Below are positions 22,643 to 34,632 of a stretch of 64,000 nt of DNA, piece by piece. The position numbers and the translations under genes were made by a program. The stretch's first letter is position 1. Each line of letters starts with the position of its first letter. The DNA is taken from NCBI RefSeq assembly GCF_016545825.1, contig NC_052622.1:48528770-48592769 (forward strand), in the 5' to 3' direction. The notes below the pieces were generated by a model. It did not search any database. It was not told the origin of the DNA and saw only the letters and a program-made list of their open reading frames with translations. The stretch is from Eucalyptus grandis. Its lineage: Eukaryota; Streptophyta; Magnoliopsida; Myrtales; Myrtaceae.

Positions 22643-24315
22643 CTACCGTGATTGTTCGTTTATGAACACATCCAGTACATATATTTGCTGTGATGGCAAT
22701 TTGCTAGCTATGTCAACCTATGTAGCACGGATACTCTCCGGAAGTTTTCGTGTCGTGTCCGACACTCTGATACGTGTCTGACACGCTCCGACACGTCCCG
22801 ACACGTCCCGACGCGTTCTGACACGCGGTCAATGAGTGTCGAAAAATCCGACACGTGGTCAATTCTCTCCGACATGCTCTAACACGCGAGTCCAGAATTT
22901 TGACACGCGATTCCAACACGCACGGGGTCAATTTTAAAAATTTGTAATACTTAAGGGGTCAAAATATAAATATACACAAAATAAGTAATAAAAGAAGTAA
23001 TAAAATTGCTATAAATATGCACTCACGGAGTCAAATTTTTTTTTCCAGTTTTTTTTAGAATTATTTTAGTTTTTTTTAAAAGTCTTTTACTATGAAAGAA
23101 GTAATAAAAAAAATGCTATATATGATAAATAAATAAATTTAAATTCAGCATTTTTCTTTAAACAATGTTTTTTTTCCTCTAAGTTTTATGTATTATTATA
23201 ACAAATTAAAATAATGAATGATATTATTTAATATTTTCGTGTAATTTAATTCTAGGCTATTTTTATTATTTTTATTATATATATATATATATTTAATATA
23301 TAACGTATCGGAACGTGTCGAAATTCTCTATTTTTAAGAAATGACGTGTCGGCGTGTTATGTCGTGTCATGTCGCGTGTCGCGTGTCGCGTGTCGGTGTC
23401 GCGTGCTACATAGATGTCAACCATAGTAACTTCAACCTCAATGACACATGGATCATCCGTCAAGTTTTCCCAAATCATTTTCAGCAGCACAAAAGATGAC
23501 CAACCCCTATACGTGATGGAGCTACTGAACCATCTCGTAATAGCTGCAAGGTTGCAAAGACAAAGCAAGAGAGTAGAATATTAGAGTTGAGAAATATGAG
23601 AGATTTCAGCAGTTTCTAACCATATGGACTACATGAACAAATCGAATTCGGTCCTTGCTAACAGCCTAACAGGTGCAATTTAATTAGCACTGTACTTTGG
23701 AATTACTCTAGACTTTCTGTTACTAATGGCTTTGAAGTGTAGCACTCCTCCACTTATGAGGACAAATACTCACCTTCCGGCTGATGGAGTACAATGTTGT
23801 TTTGGCCTTTCAACCGAATGACGAACCTCACGTTCACTTTATGACCAGAAGCCAATTTTTCGGAATTATATAACCAGAGGTATATTGAAAGGTTTTTGCC
23901 CGTCATCCAAATCACCACATGGGAATACCCACACCCTCCTGCGAAAAGATTGAAAATAGTGATAAATAGATAGGACGAACAATAAATCAACAAAAACGAA
24001 AGTTTATCATTGGAAGGAAGTTTGTAAATAGGAGCTACCATTCAAGGACTCCAACAGTGAACACATCAAAGAGTCTATATTCATCCTCTATGCTTGGGAG
24101 CCTCAATATCTTCCATTCATAATTATACGGTGTGCTCTCCTTTAGCATCCTTACACATTCGCCGACTCCCGAACTCTTGATGACGAAAACCTCCGCAGCG
24201 AAGGCACAGGTGTCGTCCACAAGGTACCCATTTGACGGGTCGGCAAAAAAATTCAACGGCATGTATCTCGAAACTCCCCAATGAGCTTTTAACACATGAA
24301 GCCTCGTAACTCTCC
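22643..24315 (-). pseudogene. Tandem MATH-domain gene, truncated, frameshifted and interrupted by an element
   Basis: Exon-like blocks read on the minus strand. 24315-24039 gives the end of one MATH (TRAF-like) domain (GVSRYMPL, then DPSNGYLVDDTC, then AAEVFVIK) and the start of a second (YEWKILRLPSI, then FTVG). 23938-23774 continues the second domain (GKNLSIYLWLYNS). 23543 onward ends it (RGWSSFVLL, then DDPCVIEVEVTM). Donors and acceptors at 24039/23938 and 23774/23543 are canonical. Lesions: one extra base in the CCC at 23899-23901 shifts the frame inside the second domain; the N-terminal part of the first domain is not found upstream; and a 696-bp element (22718-23413) sits in the last coding exon. 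Skipping the element and one copy of its target duplication, the frame runs on to a stop at 22645-22643. Confidence 0.8.
22718..23413. mobile_element. Foldback/TIR element with subterminal GACACG repeats (696 bp)
   Basis: The ends are CTATGTAGCACG and its exact reverse complement CGTGCTACATAG. Exact flanking repeats ATGTCAAC lie at 22710-22717 and 23414-23421 (nine bases if the shared C is counted). Inside each terminus, variants of GACACG/CGTGTC recur densely: about 14 on the left arm (22735-22930), mostly as GACACG, and about 12 on the right arm (23300-23405), as its complement. The 350-bp core is very AT-rich and non-coding. An 8-9 bp target duplication fits hAT or Mutator superfamilies; the TIR is not a typical hAT end. 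Confidence 0.85.
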
Positions 24316-25083
24316 CTTCAATTCACAAGTGATGATTCGTCGATTCGATATTAGTGTTCAGAAGGTGATAGTATCTTACCTTTTTGCTGTCATTACTGAG
24401 CTTCTACCTTGTTCAGTTAAGTATCTATCACGGATTTGATCATATAAAGAGAACGGCCACATGAATTGCCCCACCAAGTTGGAAAGGACTGGTCCCATAA
24501 ACCGCCAGGTATAAACGACTGGTTCCATACTGATACGATTGTCTTTTTAATAAACGACTTCTCCTTTCACTGAGCAACGATAAATATAATCCCGTCTCTT
24601 TTTTCCTCCTTTTTTGAGTTCAATTATTGGGTTTGAAGATTTAACAAAAAAAGAAGAGGTTTTGGGCGCTAAATCTAGCATTGCGATACTGTCCGGATCG
24701 ATGGCTTTTGTGTTTTTAGTGCCATTTGATCAACGCCTCATGTTCTTGTTTCTGAAAGGCCGGGGTCGTTCTTGCTACTAGTGAAGGTTGGAGTAGTTTG
24801 CTCAAAAATCTTGTTTGAAGTGTCCATGATTTTTGTTTTATTTGGGTTCAAGTCTCGCTTCTCGTTAATAATTTTGCCATGATTTGAAACAGAATAGTTC
24901 TACTATACTGCCCCAAGGATGGTGACAAGCTACGGTTGCAAGCGGAAGTTCCCATTCGAGAGAAACAATAGTTGAAGCAACTTTAAAAAAAGAAATTCAA
25001 TGATCACTTGAGATGGCACAATCGAAGTCGCAAGCTTTTCTTCTTCTTTTTTGCCTTAACAAAATGGTGAAATGTAATGAAAG
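24316..25083. other. Intergenic upstream of the MATH pseudogene
   Basis: The expected 5' exon of the first MATH domain is not recognisable here, so the gene is truncated at its 5' side or its upstream exon is too diverged. Nothing else is supported. Confidence 0.45.
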
Positions 25084-25684
25084 TAGGGGTGTGCAAAAGA
25101 ACCAGGATCCGCCTGGACTGCCTAGAACCAGTGGTTCTTGAGGGAACCGGTCCGGTTCCCGGTTCCAATTTATGGGAACCGGTAAGTACCGGTCCGATTC
25201 TCGATTCCATGGGCAGATCCGTCCACCCGCCCACCCCGACCGGATTGATTAATTTTTTCATGAGCTGCAACGATCTCTGCGGGGGATTGGCTTTTGCCCC
25301 CCTCCTTCCTATGTGCAACCATAGCCTTAGGAATCCCATAAAGAACCGACTTTTTATCCCAATATAACAAAGATAAGCCTCTCAAAACATAAGCAATAAA
25401 TCACAGTATGATCCGAAAACACCAACATGAATTGCGACAACCCTCGAGATCTAAACCCAACCACCCAACGCAACTAGAAACAAGAATGCAATGTATCAAA
25501 AGAAGAAGAAGCAAGAAGTAGAGACCCTGAAACGAAAACAAAACCAAGAAAAAACTATGCAGAGTGGCCCTATCAAATGTCAACGAACTCACGAACGAAC
25601 CTTCAACAAAAGGGAAAGCTCGGAGAGCGAAAGCCAGAGAGCCTCGCTGGCAAGGTCCTTTGAATTCGTGCAAAACGAGAAGAT

Positions 25685-25731
<47 letters not shown>

Positions 25732-26156
25732 GCAGGGGGAAATGATGGGTTTCTTTCTTCCTTTCCCTTGAGGACTGAGCAACAAGGAAAAGAGAAGAAA
25801 GAGACCAGGGATGGATGTCAAAACTACAATAACGAGCTGAAAAGTTAGAAGCTTTTGCCAAGCTTCAGGGGATGAATCTAAAAGCTCTACCAATATCTGT
25901 AGGGGAGAAGGAGAGAGGGAGAGAGAGGGTAATGTTGAAGCTGAAGGTGGTGAGTCGTGATTTGAGGGGATGGGATACTGCACTTTGTGGACCGGTTGGA
26001 TCCATCCGGGAACTGGACCGAATTGGCGGTCTGGTTCCCGGGTGGATCCATGCAACAAACGGGTGGATCCCAGTTCTAATTTTTCGGAACCGGTCCTTAG
26101 CGGGCGGTTCCCGGTTCTAGGTTGGGAACCGCCCGCCCAAACCATGCACACCCCTA
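25084..26156. mobile_element. hAT-type non-autonomous element (1073 bp) with exact 8-bp target duplication
   Basis: The termini are TAGGGGTGTGCA and, reversed, the same 12 bases. Exact flanking repeats AATGAAAG lie at 25076-25083 and 26157-26164. Both subterminal regions (about 25110-25240 and 25975-26140) are packed with GGAACCGG/CCGGTTCC variants in both orientations. There is no transposase. A (GA)n tract lies inside (25689-25728). A related copy is at 60342-61371. TAGGG-type ends with 8-bp duplications are the hAT signature. The open frames within it are by-products of the repeats. Confidence 0.88.
25689..25728. repeat. (GA)n microsatellite
   Basis: About 20 GA units inside the hAT-type element at 25084-26156. 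Confidence 0.95.
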
Positions 26157-26164
26157 AATGAAAG

Positions 26165-26950
26165 GGCTTCAGAACACTTTAGCCAAAGTGCTCCTCTATG
26201 TCTTTTGACCGAGAGGAGGTTTCATGTTGTAATCCTTGGACATTTTAACCGCATTTATGAGAAAATTAAAGGATACGCTTTATTTCGCGAACAATGACAA
26301 AACCTAAGGCACTGTAGATTTTTTTTTCTGGGTAGATTACTGCGGCATGTTTTAAGCAAGTGAAAGTAGATCACATTACAAGTTTAAAACAGGAATGGCA
26401 ATCAAAATAAGAATTACTATGGGTACGAAATCAGATTGACATGGTGTCTGAAGTTTATCAAACTTAATTTAAATTTTGGATTTGACATTAGGGGCGTCTT
26501 GATTCACATTTCTTAAATAAGTCATGCGTTTGAAGTAGGCTATTCCAAGTTAGAGCAAACTTAACTAGAAGTTGGATTTCATGAGAGATGCAATTGTCAA
26601 ACAAGCGTGTAGTCTAATAAACCATTTTACAAACCTGCCCATCAATGAAAGAATGTAATTTTCTTTGAATATAGATCCAAGGATGAGCGACCATAGAATG
26701 AAATTGCTTGCTTAGCTTCCGAACCTATGAGCTTAAGAGGTCCTAATAAGTTGACAAGCCACAATCGATCTACTAGTATTGATCCACCATGCCGCAAGGC
26801 ACCCGCTACTAGACACACCGTCTTCGTATTCCTCATTATGCCTACCTTGCCCATCCATTGAGCAAGTCTAGTCACCATCCCTAAACTCGGCAATCCTTCT
26901 TTGAATACCACTTGTCCTAATTTGAAACTTCAACAAGAATTCTCCCGTAA
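26165..26950. other. Intergenic; possible decayed coding stretch split by the LINE
   Basis: The minus-strand frame 26911-26642 is open for 89 codons with fairly balanced amino-acid composition, and similar-looking sequence resumes beyond the LINE at 32578. I do not recognise a family. It may be a broken gene or an old retroelement fragment that the LINE later interrupted. Confidence 0.3.
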
Positions 26951-27218
26951 AACTAGGAATGTCATGATCCTCTCGAATTCTCTCTCGCTTTTGCTAGAGC
27001 TCTCTCTCGTGATATGTTCGAGTTTCTCCTTCTACCTTCTTCTTTCGACTTTCTTCCTCACAACTAGAATATCTTTCCATCCTTCTTCAGTTCCCTCTGA
27101 AGCTCTTTGCTGGTTTTTTCAATTGCATGTTCGCCGATCCTCGACATGCATCTGAGTAATCTTCATCTCCACCATCTGTTGCGGCTATATCCTCTTCTTG
27201 AAGCCTAGAACCTTTCAA

Positions 27219-28426
27219 ATGGCTACTGAAGAGGAAGAAAATTCCACTCGTATTGCCTCACTATGTCATCGACTGGGCCGTCTCTGTTCCGAACAACAAT
27301 TGGAGGTCTGGGAAGATGTCAACACTACAGATAATATAGCTGCATGTCGACTAACTCTCGTGGGTAATATTTTCACCAATCCTACAGTTAACTTACCTGC
27401 TTTTCAAATTGCTATGAAGAAGGCATGGCGAGTTGATTATGTGGACATCTCTGCAAACGATAGTGGCCTTTACATCATTAAATGCAGATCTGAAATAGAA
27501 AAACGACGGATATTAGATGGTTGTCCATGGCTATTTTCGGGTCATCTCGTTAATCTACGACCGTGGCAACCAAAAACTCCATTACACTGTTATGATTTCT
27601 CTAAATGCCCCTTTTGGGTTCATGTGATTGGATTACCTCTGGAATGGAACACTCCTCAACTGTTGAGCCGAGCGATCCAAAGATATGGGTAGAGTCTTGG
27701 AGATTAAACTCGATACTTCGGTAGAGTACGCATCGAGCTTGATCTACGAGACACCTTTAACATCGAGTAAACTTATCAAGTATAGCAGGCAAAGCACTAT
27801 GGATTGATTTCGGGTATGAAAACTATCCCACTACTGTTTTTCATGTGGGAAACTAGGACATAATCTTTGCGTCTTGCAAAGAGTTTCCTTATGATGAAAC
27901 ACAATTTGACGGCCGAGAAACAATGGTATATGGCCCGTGGTTAAGGGCTGAGGTCAAACAGAATAGCCCTTATTGGGATGCCTTTTACAACCCCAAACCC
28001 AATCTGGAACCTATGGAAGAAACCATACCTGAAACTCCTCCAACTATGCTGCTTCCACTCCCTGCATTGCCTCCACCGGAGCCAACTCCAAAGAAATCTA
28101 CTCCCCCTCCTGATATTCTAAATGAACCACATCTTCAAATTCCTCTTTCTCGAACGACGGATTTGGTTCCTGCAATTACTAAATTAAAAGGAATCCAAGT
28201 GCCTTTAAATGATACTACTTCATAGAAGAAACAAAAGACCCATCGAACTCAGATAGCGGGGGGTTCAAGTAAGAAAACTAAGAGATATTCCCCATATGAG
28301 TTTAAACTTAATCCTCTACCCAAGCTGGATGAATCCCATTTGTTAGATACTCATGTTTTTATGGCTGATGTTACCTGTCAAAGGGCTTTGGAGGCTGGCC
28401 CGCAACAGCCTCCGCGTCATCAATGA
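27219..28426 (+). pseudogene. LINE ORF1 (DUF4283 / CCHC zinc-knuckle nucleic-acid binding protein), broken
   Basis: The start is MATEEEENS at 27219. Residues through 27692 show a DUF4283-like domain: WRVDYVDI, then YIIKCRSEIEKRRILDG, CPWLFSGHLV, and FWVHVIGLPLEW. The frame breaks at 27692. A CFSCGKLGH zinc-knuckle core is readable at about 27834-27860 in another frame. YGPWLRAE and a proline-rich tail follow from 27923, with an in-frame stop at 28223-28225. In the frame of the proline-rich tail, ORF1 ends with TGA at 28424-28426, overlapping the ORF2 ATG. Such proteins bind the element RNA. Confidence 0.8.
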
Positions 28427-31400
28427 AACTACTGAGTTGGAATTGTCAGGGGTTGGGCAATCCCCTGACAATTCAATCCCTTAAGGCTATGATAGCCTCT
28501 GAAAAGCCCGATTTAGTATTCCTAATGGAAACTAAGAATGTAGAACTGGTATTGAAGAACTTACAACGTCGCTTTCATTTCCCTCATTCCTTTTTGAGAG
28601 ATCCTGTTGGGCAGTCAGGTGGTCTGGCAGTTTTTTGGACGGATCTTTATGATGTAACTGTTGTTCAGGATGGTCAGCACTTTGTTGATCTGATAATAAT
28701 GGATCCCTCTTTGGCAGTCTCCATGCACATCACCTGTCTTCATGCTCCTGCCATATATCAGACTCGACAGGATTTTTGGGATATAATCAGAACTATCTAT
28801 GCTACTAATTACCTACCTTGGATCCGTATTAGGGACTTCAATGATTTCCTGTTTCCATGGAACAAAACGGGGAAAGAGGCCAGCAACGTTTCTCAGAATG
28901 CAATCCTTTCGCAAATTGATTAACGATTGTGCTTTAATCGAATTGGAGAGCAAAGGTTGTGAATTCACCTAGTCCAACAACAGAGAGGGTTCAGATTTGG
29001 TAAAGGAGAAGTTAGATCATGCTTTCTGCTCTCTGGACTAGAGTTTATCTTATCCTTCTACCGAAGTTTTTGCCCTTCCTGCGATAGGATCAGATCACTG
29101 TCCTTTTATGCTGCATACTCACTATCAATCTGCAAAATCAAAAAAGACATTCCATTATGAAGCTTTCTGGAGCAATCATTCTGAATGTAATGAAGTTGTC
29201 AAATCGGCATGGAACAGTAACTCCACCTCCTTAGTTTCCAAATTAAAGACTGTTTCCCACCAACTTGGAAGATGGAGCAGATCCCGTTTTAGCAATGCCA
29301 ATCAACATATATGTCAGTTAAAGCAACAGCTCCAAATCATCAATAATAGCAATTCATATCAGGTGGGAGACAAGGAGTTAGCGGCTTCTATAAGGAAAGA
29401 AATACAACAGTTATGGAATCAGGAGGAACAGTTTTGGGCAATGCGCTCACGCCTAAAGGCGGTTAACATGGGGAGATAAAATTTCAGTTTCTTCCTTGCA
29501 TGTACAATGCAAAGAAGGCAAAGAAATCGTATATGTATGTTAATGGATGAAAACCAGAATGGATCCGAGAACCATAGCAACTAAAAGATGTCACAAAGGT
29601 GGGGTTTTTCTTCGTTATACAAGTCAGCAGGGCCTAGAGACTTTACTCCATTTCTAATTCAGTGTCCTCCTATAGTCACACCACAAATTAATGCTCACTT
29701 ACTATGCCAGGTGACTGAGGAGGAGGTTTATCAAGCCACATTCCAGCTGGGTGCTTCCAAGGCTCCTGGCCCTGATGGTCTTAACGCCGGTTTATCGACA
29801 TCACCGGAACATTATCAAAACAACTATTGTCAAAACAAGTGCAAGAATTCTTCCAATCGGGTTCAATGCATCCTCATTTAAATCAAACAATTCGACTTTG
29901 GTACCAAAAGTAAAGCATCCAGAAAGCATATCTCAGTATCGTCCAATTAGCTTATGTAACTTCGCATACAAGATTATATCTAAAGTCATGGCTAATAGAC
30001 TCAGATCATGCTTACCTAGATTGATCAATTCAGAACAGGCAGCTTTTGTTAGAGGCAGACAAATTCAAAACAATATCATGATTGTCCAGGAAGTTCTTCA
30101 CCAGTTTAAGGTTCGATCTAGATCAAAACAATTCAATCTTATTCTAAAAACTGATATGCAAAAAGCCTATGACAGGGTTGAATGGGACTTTCTTGCGGCT
30201 TATTTACAACAATTGGGTTTCACACATCACTGGGTTTCTATGGTCATGGCCTGTATTACTACAACTACTTTCAGCATCCGATTCAATGGAGAACAACTCC
30301 CATATTTCAAACCAACTCGAGGAATTCGGCAAGGTGATCCATTATCCCCTTACATATTCATTCCGATTGCTAATGCATTATCTACTGTTATCAATCAAGC
30401 GGTAAGCATAGGCCACTTGCAGGGGATTCAATTCAACCAATCATGCCCTCAATTATCTCATTTAATGTTTGCCGATGATTCAGTCTTCTTTCTTAAAGCA
30501 ACAGTAATGGAATGCCAGAATCTTATGAATATTCTAAACCAGTATTGCTATGCTACTGGTCAGCTTATCAATAGAAACAAATCTGGCATTTTTTTCAGCA
30601 AGAATTGCCCTACAACTCTATAGTATAATTTAGCCAGAGAAATGCGCATACCTGTGATCAGCAAATATGGCAAATATTTGGGCATTCCTTCGGATTGGGG
30701 CTGTTCTAAACGTGAGATGTTCTCCTGGATCCTGGCCAAAATTAATGCCAAGTTATCAGGGTGGAAGGAAAACCTTTTATCTAAAGGGGGAAAAGAAATT
30801 TTATTAAAAGCTGTTATTCAGGCGTTACCTCAGTACGCCATGTCCATTTTCAAGCTCCCCCTGTCACTCTGCAGATTGATTGAAAGGAAGATGTCAGCAT
30901 TTTGGTGGAGCAAAAATAATAATGATGCTGGTATTCATTGGACAGCATGGACAGATCTAAAGCACTCTAAAGCAAAGGGTGGTATGGGTTTTCGTGATCG
31001 ATATTATTCAATCTAGCAATGCTCGGGAGGCAAGCATGGCGACTATTTCAGCAACCTACGCTATTTGGAGCCAGCTTTTCAAAGGTCTATATTTTAAACA
31101 ATCCTCTTTTCAAAATGCTACATTAGGATATAGGCCCTCTTGGGGATGGCGAGTATTTTAAAAGGCCGCGATGCAATTCTTCCTAAACTCGGGTGGTTAG
31201 TGGGGATGGTTCACAAATCAATATTCGAGCAGATAATTGGCTATTAACAGGCAAAATAGGAGGACAACCATTTGAGGGTGAACCACTACTTGTTGCGGAC
31301 ATTCTCAACTCAGACAATTCAACATGGAAACAGGATCTCATTTCAAATTTTTTCAATGCCTGTGTTTGTCAATCAATTTTCAGTACACCTATAAATTCCT

Positions 31401-32500
31401 CTATGGGGTCGATCAAATAGTGTGGACGGAAACTACATCGGGGATTTCTCGTTAAGAGTTGTTACCACTATTTATCTTCAAACCTTAGTCACCCTCACAC
31501 CTCGGCTTCATCCTCCTACCAAAACCCTGCTCATCTCTCGGAAAAAGATATGGCATATGACAGCAGCCCCAAAGATTAAAGTGTTTATGTGGTTAGCATG
31601 TAAAAATTCTCTCGCGACCGAGCTAACTTATTTCTCGGACACATTGCCCCAAACCCAAACCGTAGTCTATGCAATCGAACAATCCCGAAACCCTAGAACA
31701 TCTCTTTTTCTATTGTCCTTGGACGAGAGGAATTTGGAATCATCAAAAGATTAAAATCCCTATCTCACTTACCTCCGTCGACGCCCGGAGGAATGGGTAG
31801 CTTCCGAGCTGCTCTATCTCAGATCTCCCCAAGTTTTGAAGAGATTGCCTATCTGATGTGGGAAACTTGGCATCAGCGAAACGATGCCATCTTTCGACAG
31901 AAGACCCTTGATCCTACTCGCGTCGTGGAAAATGCTCTCATCAACAGCCGCACTTTCAAGTCCCTGCAACCCTGTCAAACTCGAGGAAAAGATGATAGAG
32001 TCAGTGTGGAACGTCAATGGAAACCTCCGACTCGGGGCACTATCAAATGTAATGTTGATGGATCTTTCATTCCTGGCGAACAGCACGGCACGATCGCCTG
32101 TATTTACAGAAATCATGAAGGAAATCTTACCGATATGTTTACGGCCACAGTCCCAGCCCTTTCGGCTTTTCAGGCGGAAATATTTGCCCTTATTCGAGCT
32201 CTCCAACATTTGATCAATCAGGGCTTTCATCATCAGCGAGTTCAGATTGAATCGGACTGCCTCCAATCGGTGGAGATCCTTCGGAATCGTCAGCCCGCAA
32301 CCCCGGGAACGAGAGGCACCTCTTCCATGCTCTCCACGATCTTCTTTCGAGTTGCCCTAATTTTTCAATTCGCTTCGCTTGTAGAGATGCCAACCTAGTG
32401 GCTGATCGGGCCGCTAAAGCTCACGCATCTATTGGCCCATCTAGACACTGGCTTATATTTCCCCCTCCCTTTTGTCGATATCATTCTCTCGGATGCTATA
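28423..32500 (+). pseudogene. LINE ORF2 (endonuclease / reverse transcriptase / RNase H), broken
   Basis: The start is MKLLSWNCQGLGNP at 28423, an AP-like endonuclease (LSWNCQGLGNP, then PDLVFLMETK). The usual GDFN reads RDFN because codon 28831-28833 is AGG. The first stop is at 28921. Reverse transcriptase motifs follow in shifting frames: APGPDG (about 29762), YRPISLCN, KTDMQKAYDRVEW, RQGDPLSPY, and the catalytic FADD at 30468-30479. C-terminal parts include KYLGIPSDWG (from 30666), a zinc-binding region (about 31540-31620), and RNase H with NVDGS, AEIFAL and ESDC (to 32398). The distal ADRAAK part lies in another frame. At least six frame breaks are present. Confidence 0.85.
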
Positions 32501-32577
32501 TTAGCAGGATGTAAATCGTTTCCCATCTAATATATATTTTAGTTTCCAACAAAAAAAAAACAAGAATTCTCCCGTAA

Positions 32578-34632
32578 TTTTCTGCCTTCCTACTCTTTTC
32601 CCATCTCAGTCAATCAATTCTGTAGTAGCACAAGCATCAAATACAGAAACACCATCTTCAACTTCTAGATGAGAAAACAAGTACTGCGAACCAACTTATA
32701 AGAATCTATTGACGTGTTTGGCTCAGGTATGACATGTAACAATCTACCTTGAATACTAGAAACTTTACAACTTGTTATGAAAAAAACATGTGCCACAGAT
32801 AAACATCACTTAATAAGATTGATTGTACACAATTTCCATTGTGCTGCATGCATGTAAATTATGTTGTCACATGTAAATCGGTCCCCAGATGTTATCCAAC
32901 AAAACTGTTTCACATTTCATTTTTTTTCCAGCAACCGCGACACCTAAAGATAAGAGCATTCTAACAGTAGAAACGGCCAGTTTTTTTCTTTCGGAGGAAC
33001 TTCTAGACGATCCATCCCCTAACCAAAGCAACAACACAAGCTAACATAAACATCATATGCAAGAAAAGAAAAGAGGTTTTTATTCTGCACCCTCCGTTAT
33101 AAAGATTTTAGTTAGGTCATGATCTTTCCAGCGAAGAAAGAAAATTCAATTTCTATGTAAGATTTTATAAAATCACGGCCAACCATTTTAAAAATTTAAA
33201 CTATTAGATGAATATGTAACTTATTATTTAAATATTCTAACATTATACTTTCCAATAAGGCAAATGAATATCCTTGATTGATCTAATTGATTTTTTTTTT
33301 TTTGTAGAGTCACATAATAAAGTTTAAATACTCTCTTCATTATTAGATATACATAATTATAAAAAAATTACACAATTACCTCTTTCACGTATCTCTTGTG
33401 TTGGTCTCAATGCTAGACAATCAAAGAAAATACACTAGTTACGTCATGTTATTTTTAAGTGTTCAACCAATCCGTGAATCGCATGATCCTAATACTGTAC
33501 GAAGCTGACAAGCCACGAATCTCTGCACTTATTTTCCATTATAAAAAAATCAACGTGAAACTAATTAAACTCATAATTTTTGGGGTCGGGGGAAAATAAG
33601 AAAGCAATACTTCAATACTATCCCTTTTTTAATTTCCTCGGAAGAAGTGCGCTAATTTTCTTTCTGGCCGAAGTCTCTGCGCAATTCATTATTTAATCGG
33701 GTTACTAGAACATTGGATGCGCCCTCTGATTGTTCTTGATGCCAAGGGGCATGAAGACAAAACCATGTGAACAACCAAACTCGTTCTTCAAATTTTTAGT
33801 TACTTTATATCATAGGTTATCAAAATGCTAGCTTGCCCCTTAAAAACTTGATGATTATGTCGAGGTAGGATATGAATAAGCTCAAGCTCATTACAAAAAT
33901 AATATTCATGGGGTTGTGTCTCCGTAATAATTGTTGAGTACACATGACGTGGCATTTAAAAAAATGTGGAATTTTAGCAAAAATACAAACAAAACAAAAA
34001 GAAAAAAAAAAGAAATTGTTAGATCGTCTGGTAAAAACTAATTATCATCCAGCAATCCATGTGCGTGCGGTACTATCTTCCATTCTTCGGGCAACATCGT
34101 GATGAATTAATGATTTTATTGTATGGAGAGGCGAAATAAATTACATTATTTTTGAATCACTAGATGGACTTCTTTTCTAGAATGCGAACAGCCGCTGAGT
34201 ATTTCCTTTTTCTTTCAATAACTAAAAACAAACACTTGTTCAAAACTCAGGAAAAAATAGAGAGAAGTATAAAGTTAATTTTGTGACCATTAATGAATTT
34301 TTTTCTAAAAGAAAATTATATTCAATACTCAAAAAGATACACGAGAAGTACATAGACTTTGTAATAAAGCAAACCCAAACGATATTAACCATTTGCGCGC
34401 GCGCGCTTTGACAAAGATCAAAAACAAAAGCTCCAAAAACTGATTTTTCCAATTTCTATTTTCAAATTTCATTTTTGATCATTTTTAGTTTGTTATCATG
34501 AAATGTATCATGAATGAAATAAACTTTTTCTTTATTCAATTATTCTTGTGCCCTTTTACTGTCCACGGTCAATATCCATGTGAACAATAATGATGGACAC
34601 CATCATGAGGGACAACATGAGACCCTACTAGA
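32578..34632. other. Intergenic, 3' flank of sEH copy 4
   Basis: 32578-33060 continues the sequence interrupted by the LINE. 33073-34630 is the duplicate of 15323-16849, the 3' flank of copy 3. No gene is supported. A short GC run (GCGCGCGCGC, about 34396-34406) stands out in AT-rich DNA. Confidence 0.55.

Larger units (their letters stand above)
26951..32560 (+). mobile_element. Full-length LINE (non-LTR retrotransposon), inactivated
   Basis: The element is 5.6 kb with an ORF1 of the plant DUF4283/zinc-knuckle type and an ORF2 ordered endonuclease, reverse transcriptase, zinc-binding region, RNase H. It ends in a poly-A run (32550-32560). The flanking repeat CAAGAATTCTCCCGTAA is exact at 26934-26950 and 32561-32577 (19 bp if two adjoining As are counted). 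The host sequence reads on smoothly if the element and one repeat are ignored. The exact duplication suggests a fairly recent insertion, yet both frames carry several stops and shifts, so it may have been mobilised in trans or decayed at CpG/indel hotspots. It sits between sEH copies 3 and 4. Confidence 0.92.

Noticed and set aside
22735..23405. CRISPR-like or satellite array of GACACG units
   Set aside because: Units are irregular, without spacers, and arranged as inverted arms within one transposable element in a plant nuclear context.
25401..25861. Open frames with long Arg-Glu or Leu-Ser runs
   Set aside because: They are translations of the (GA)n tract inside the hAT-type element.
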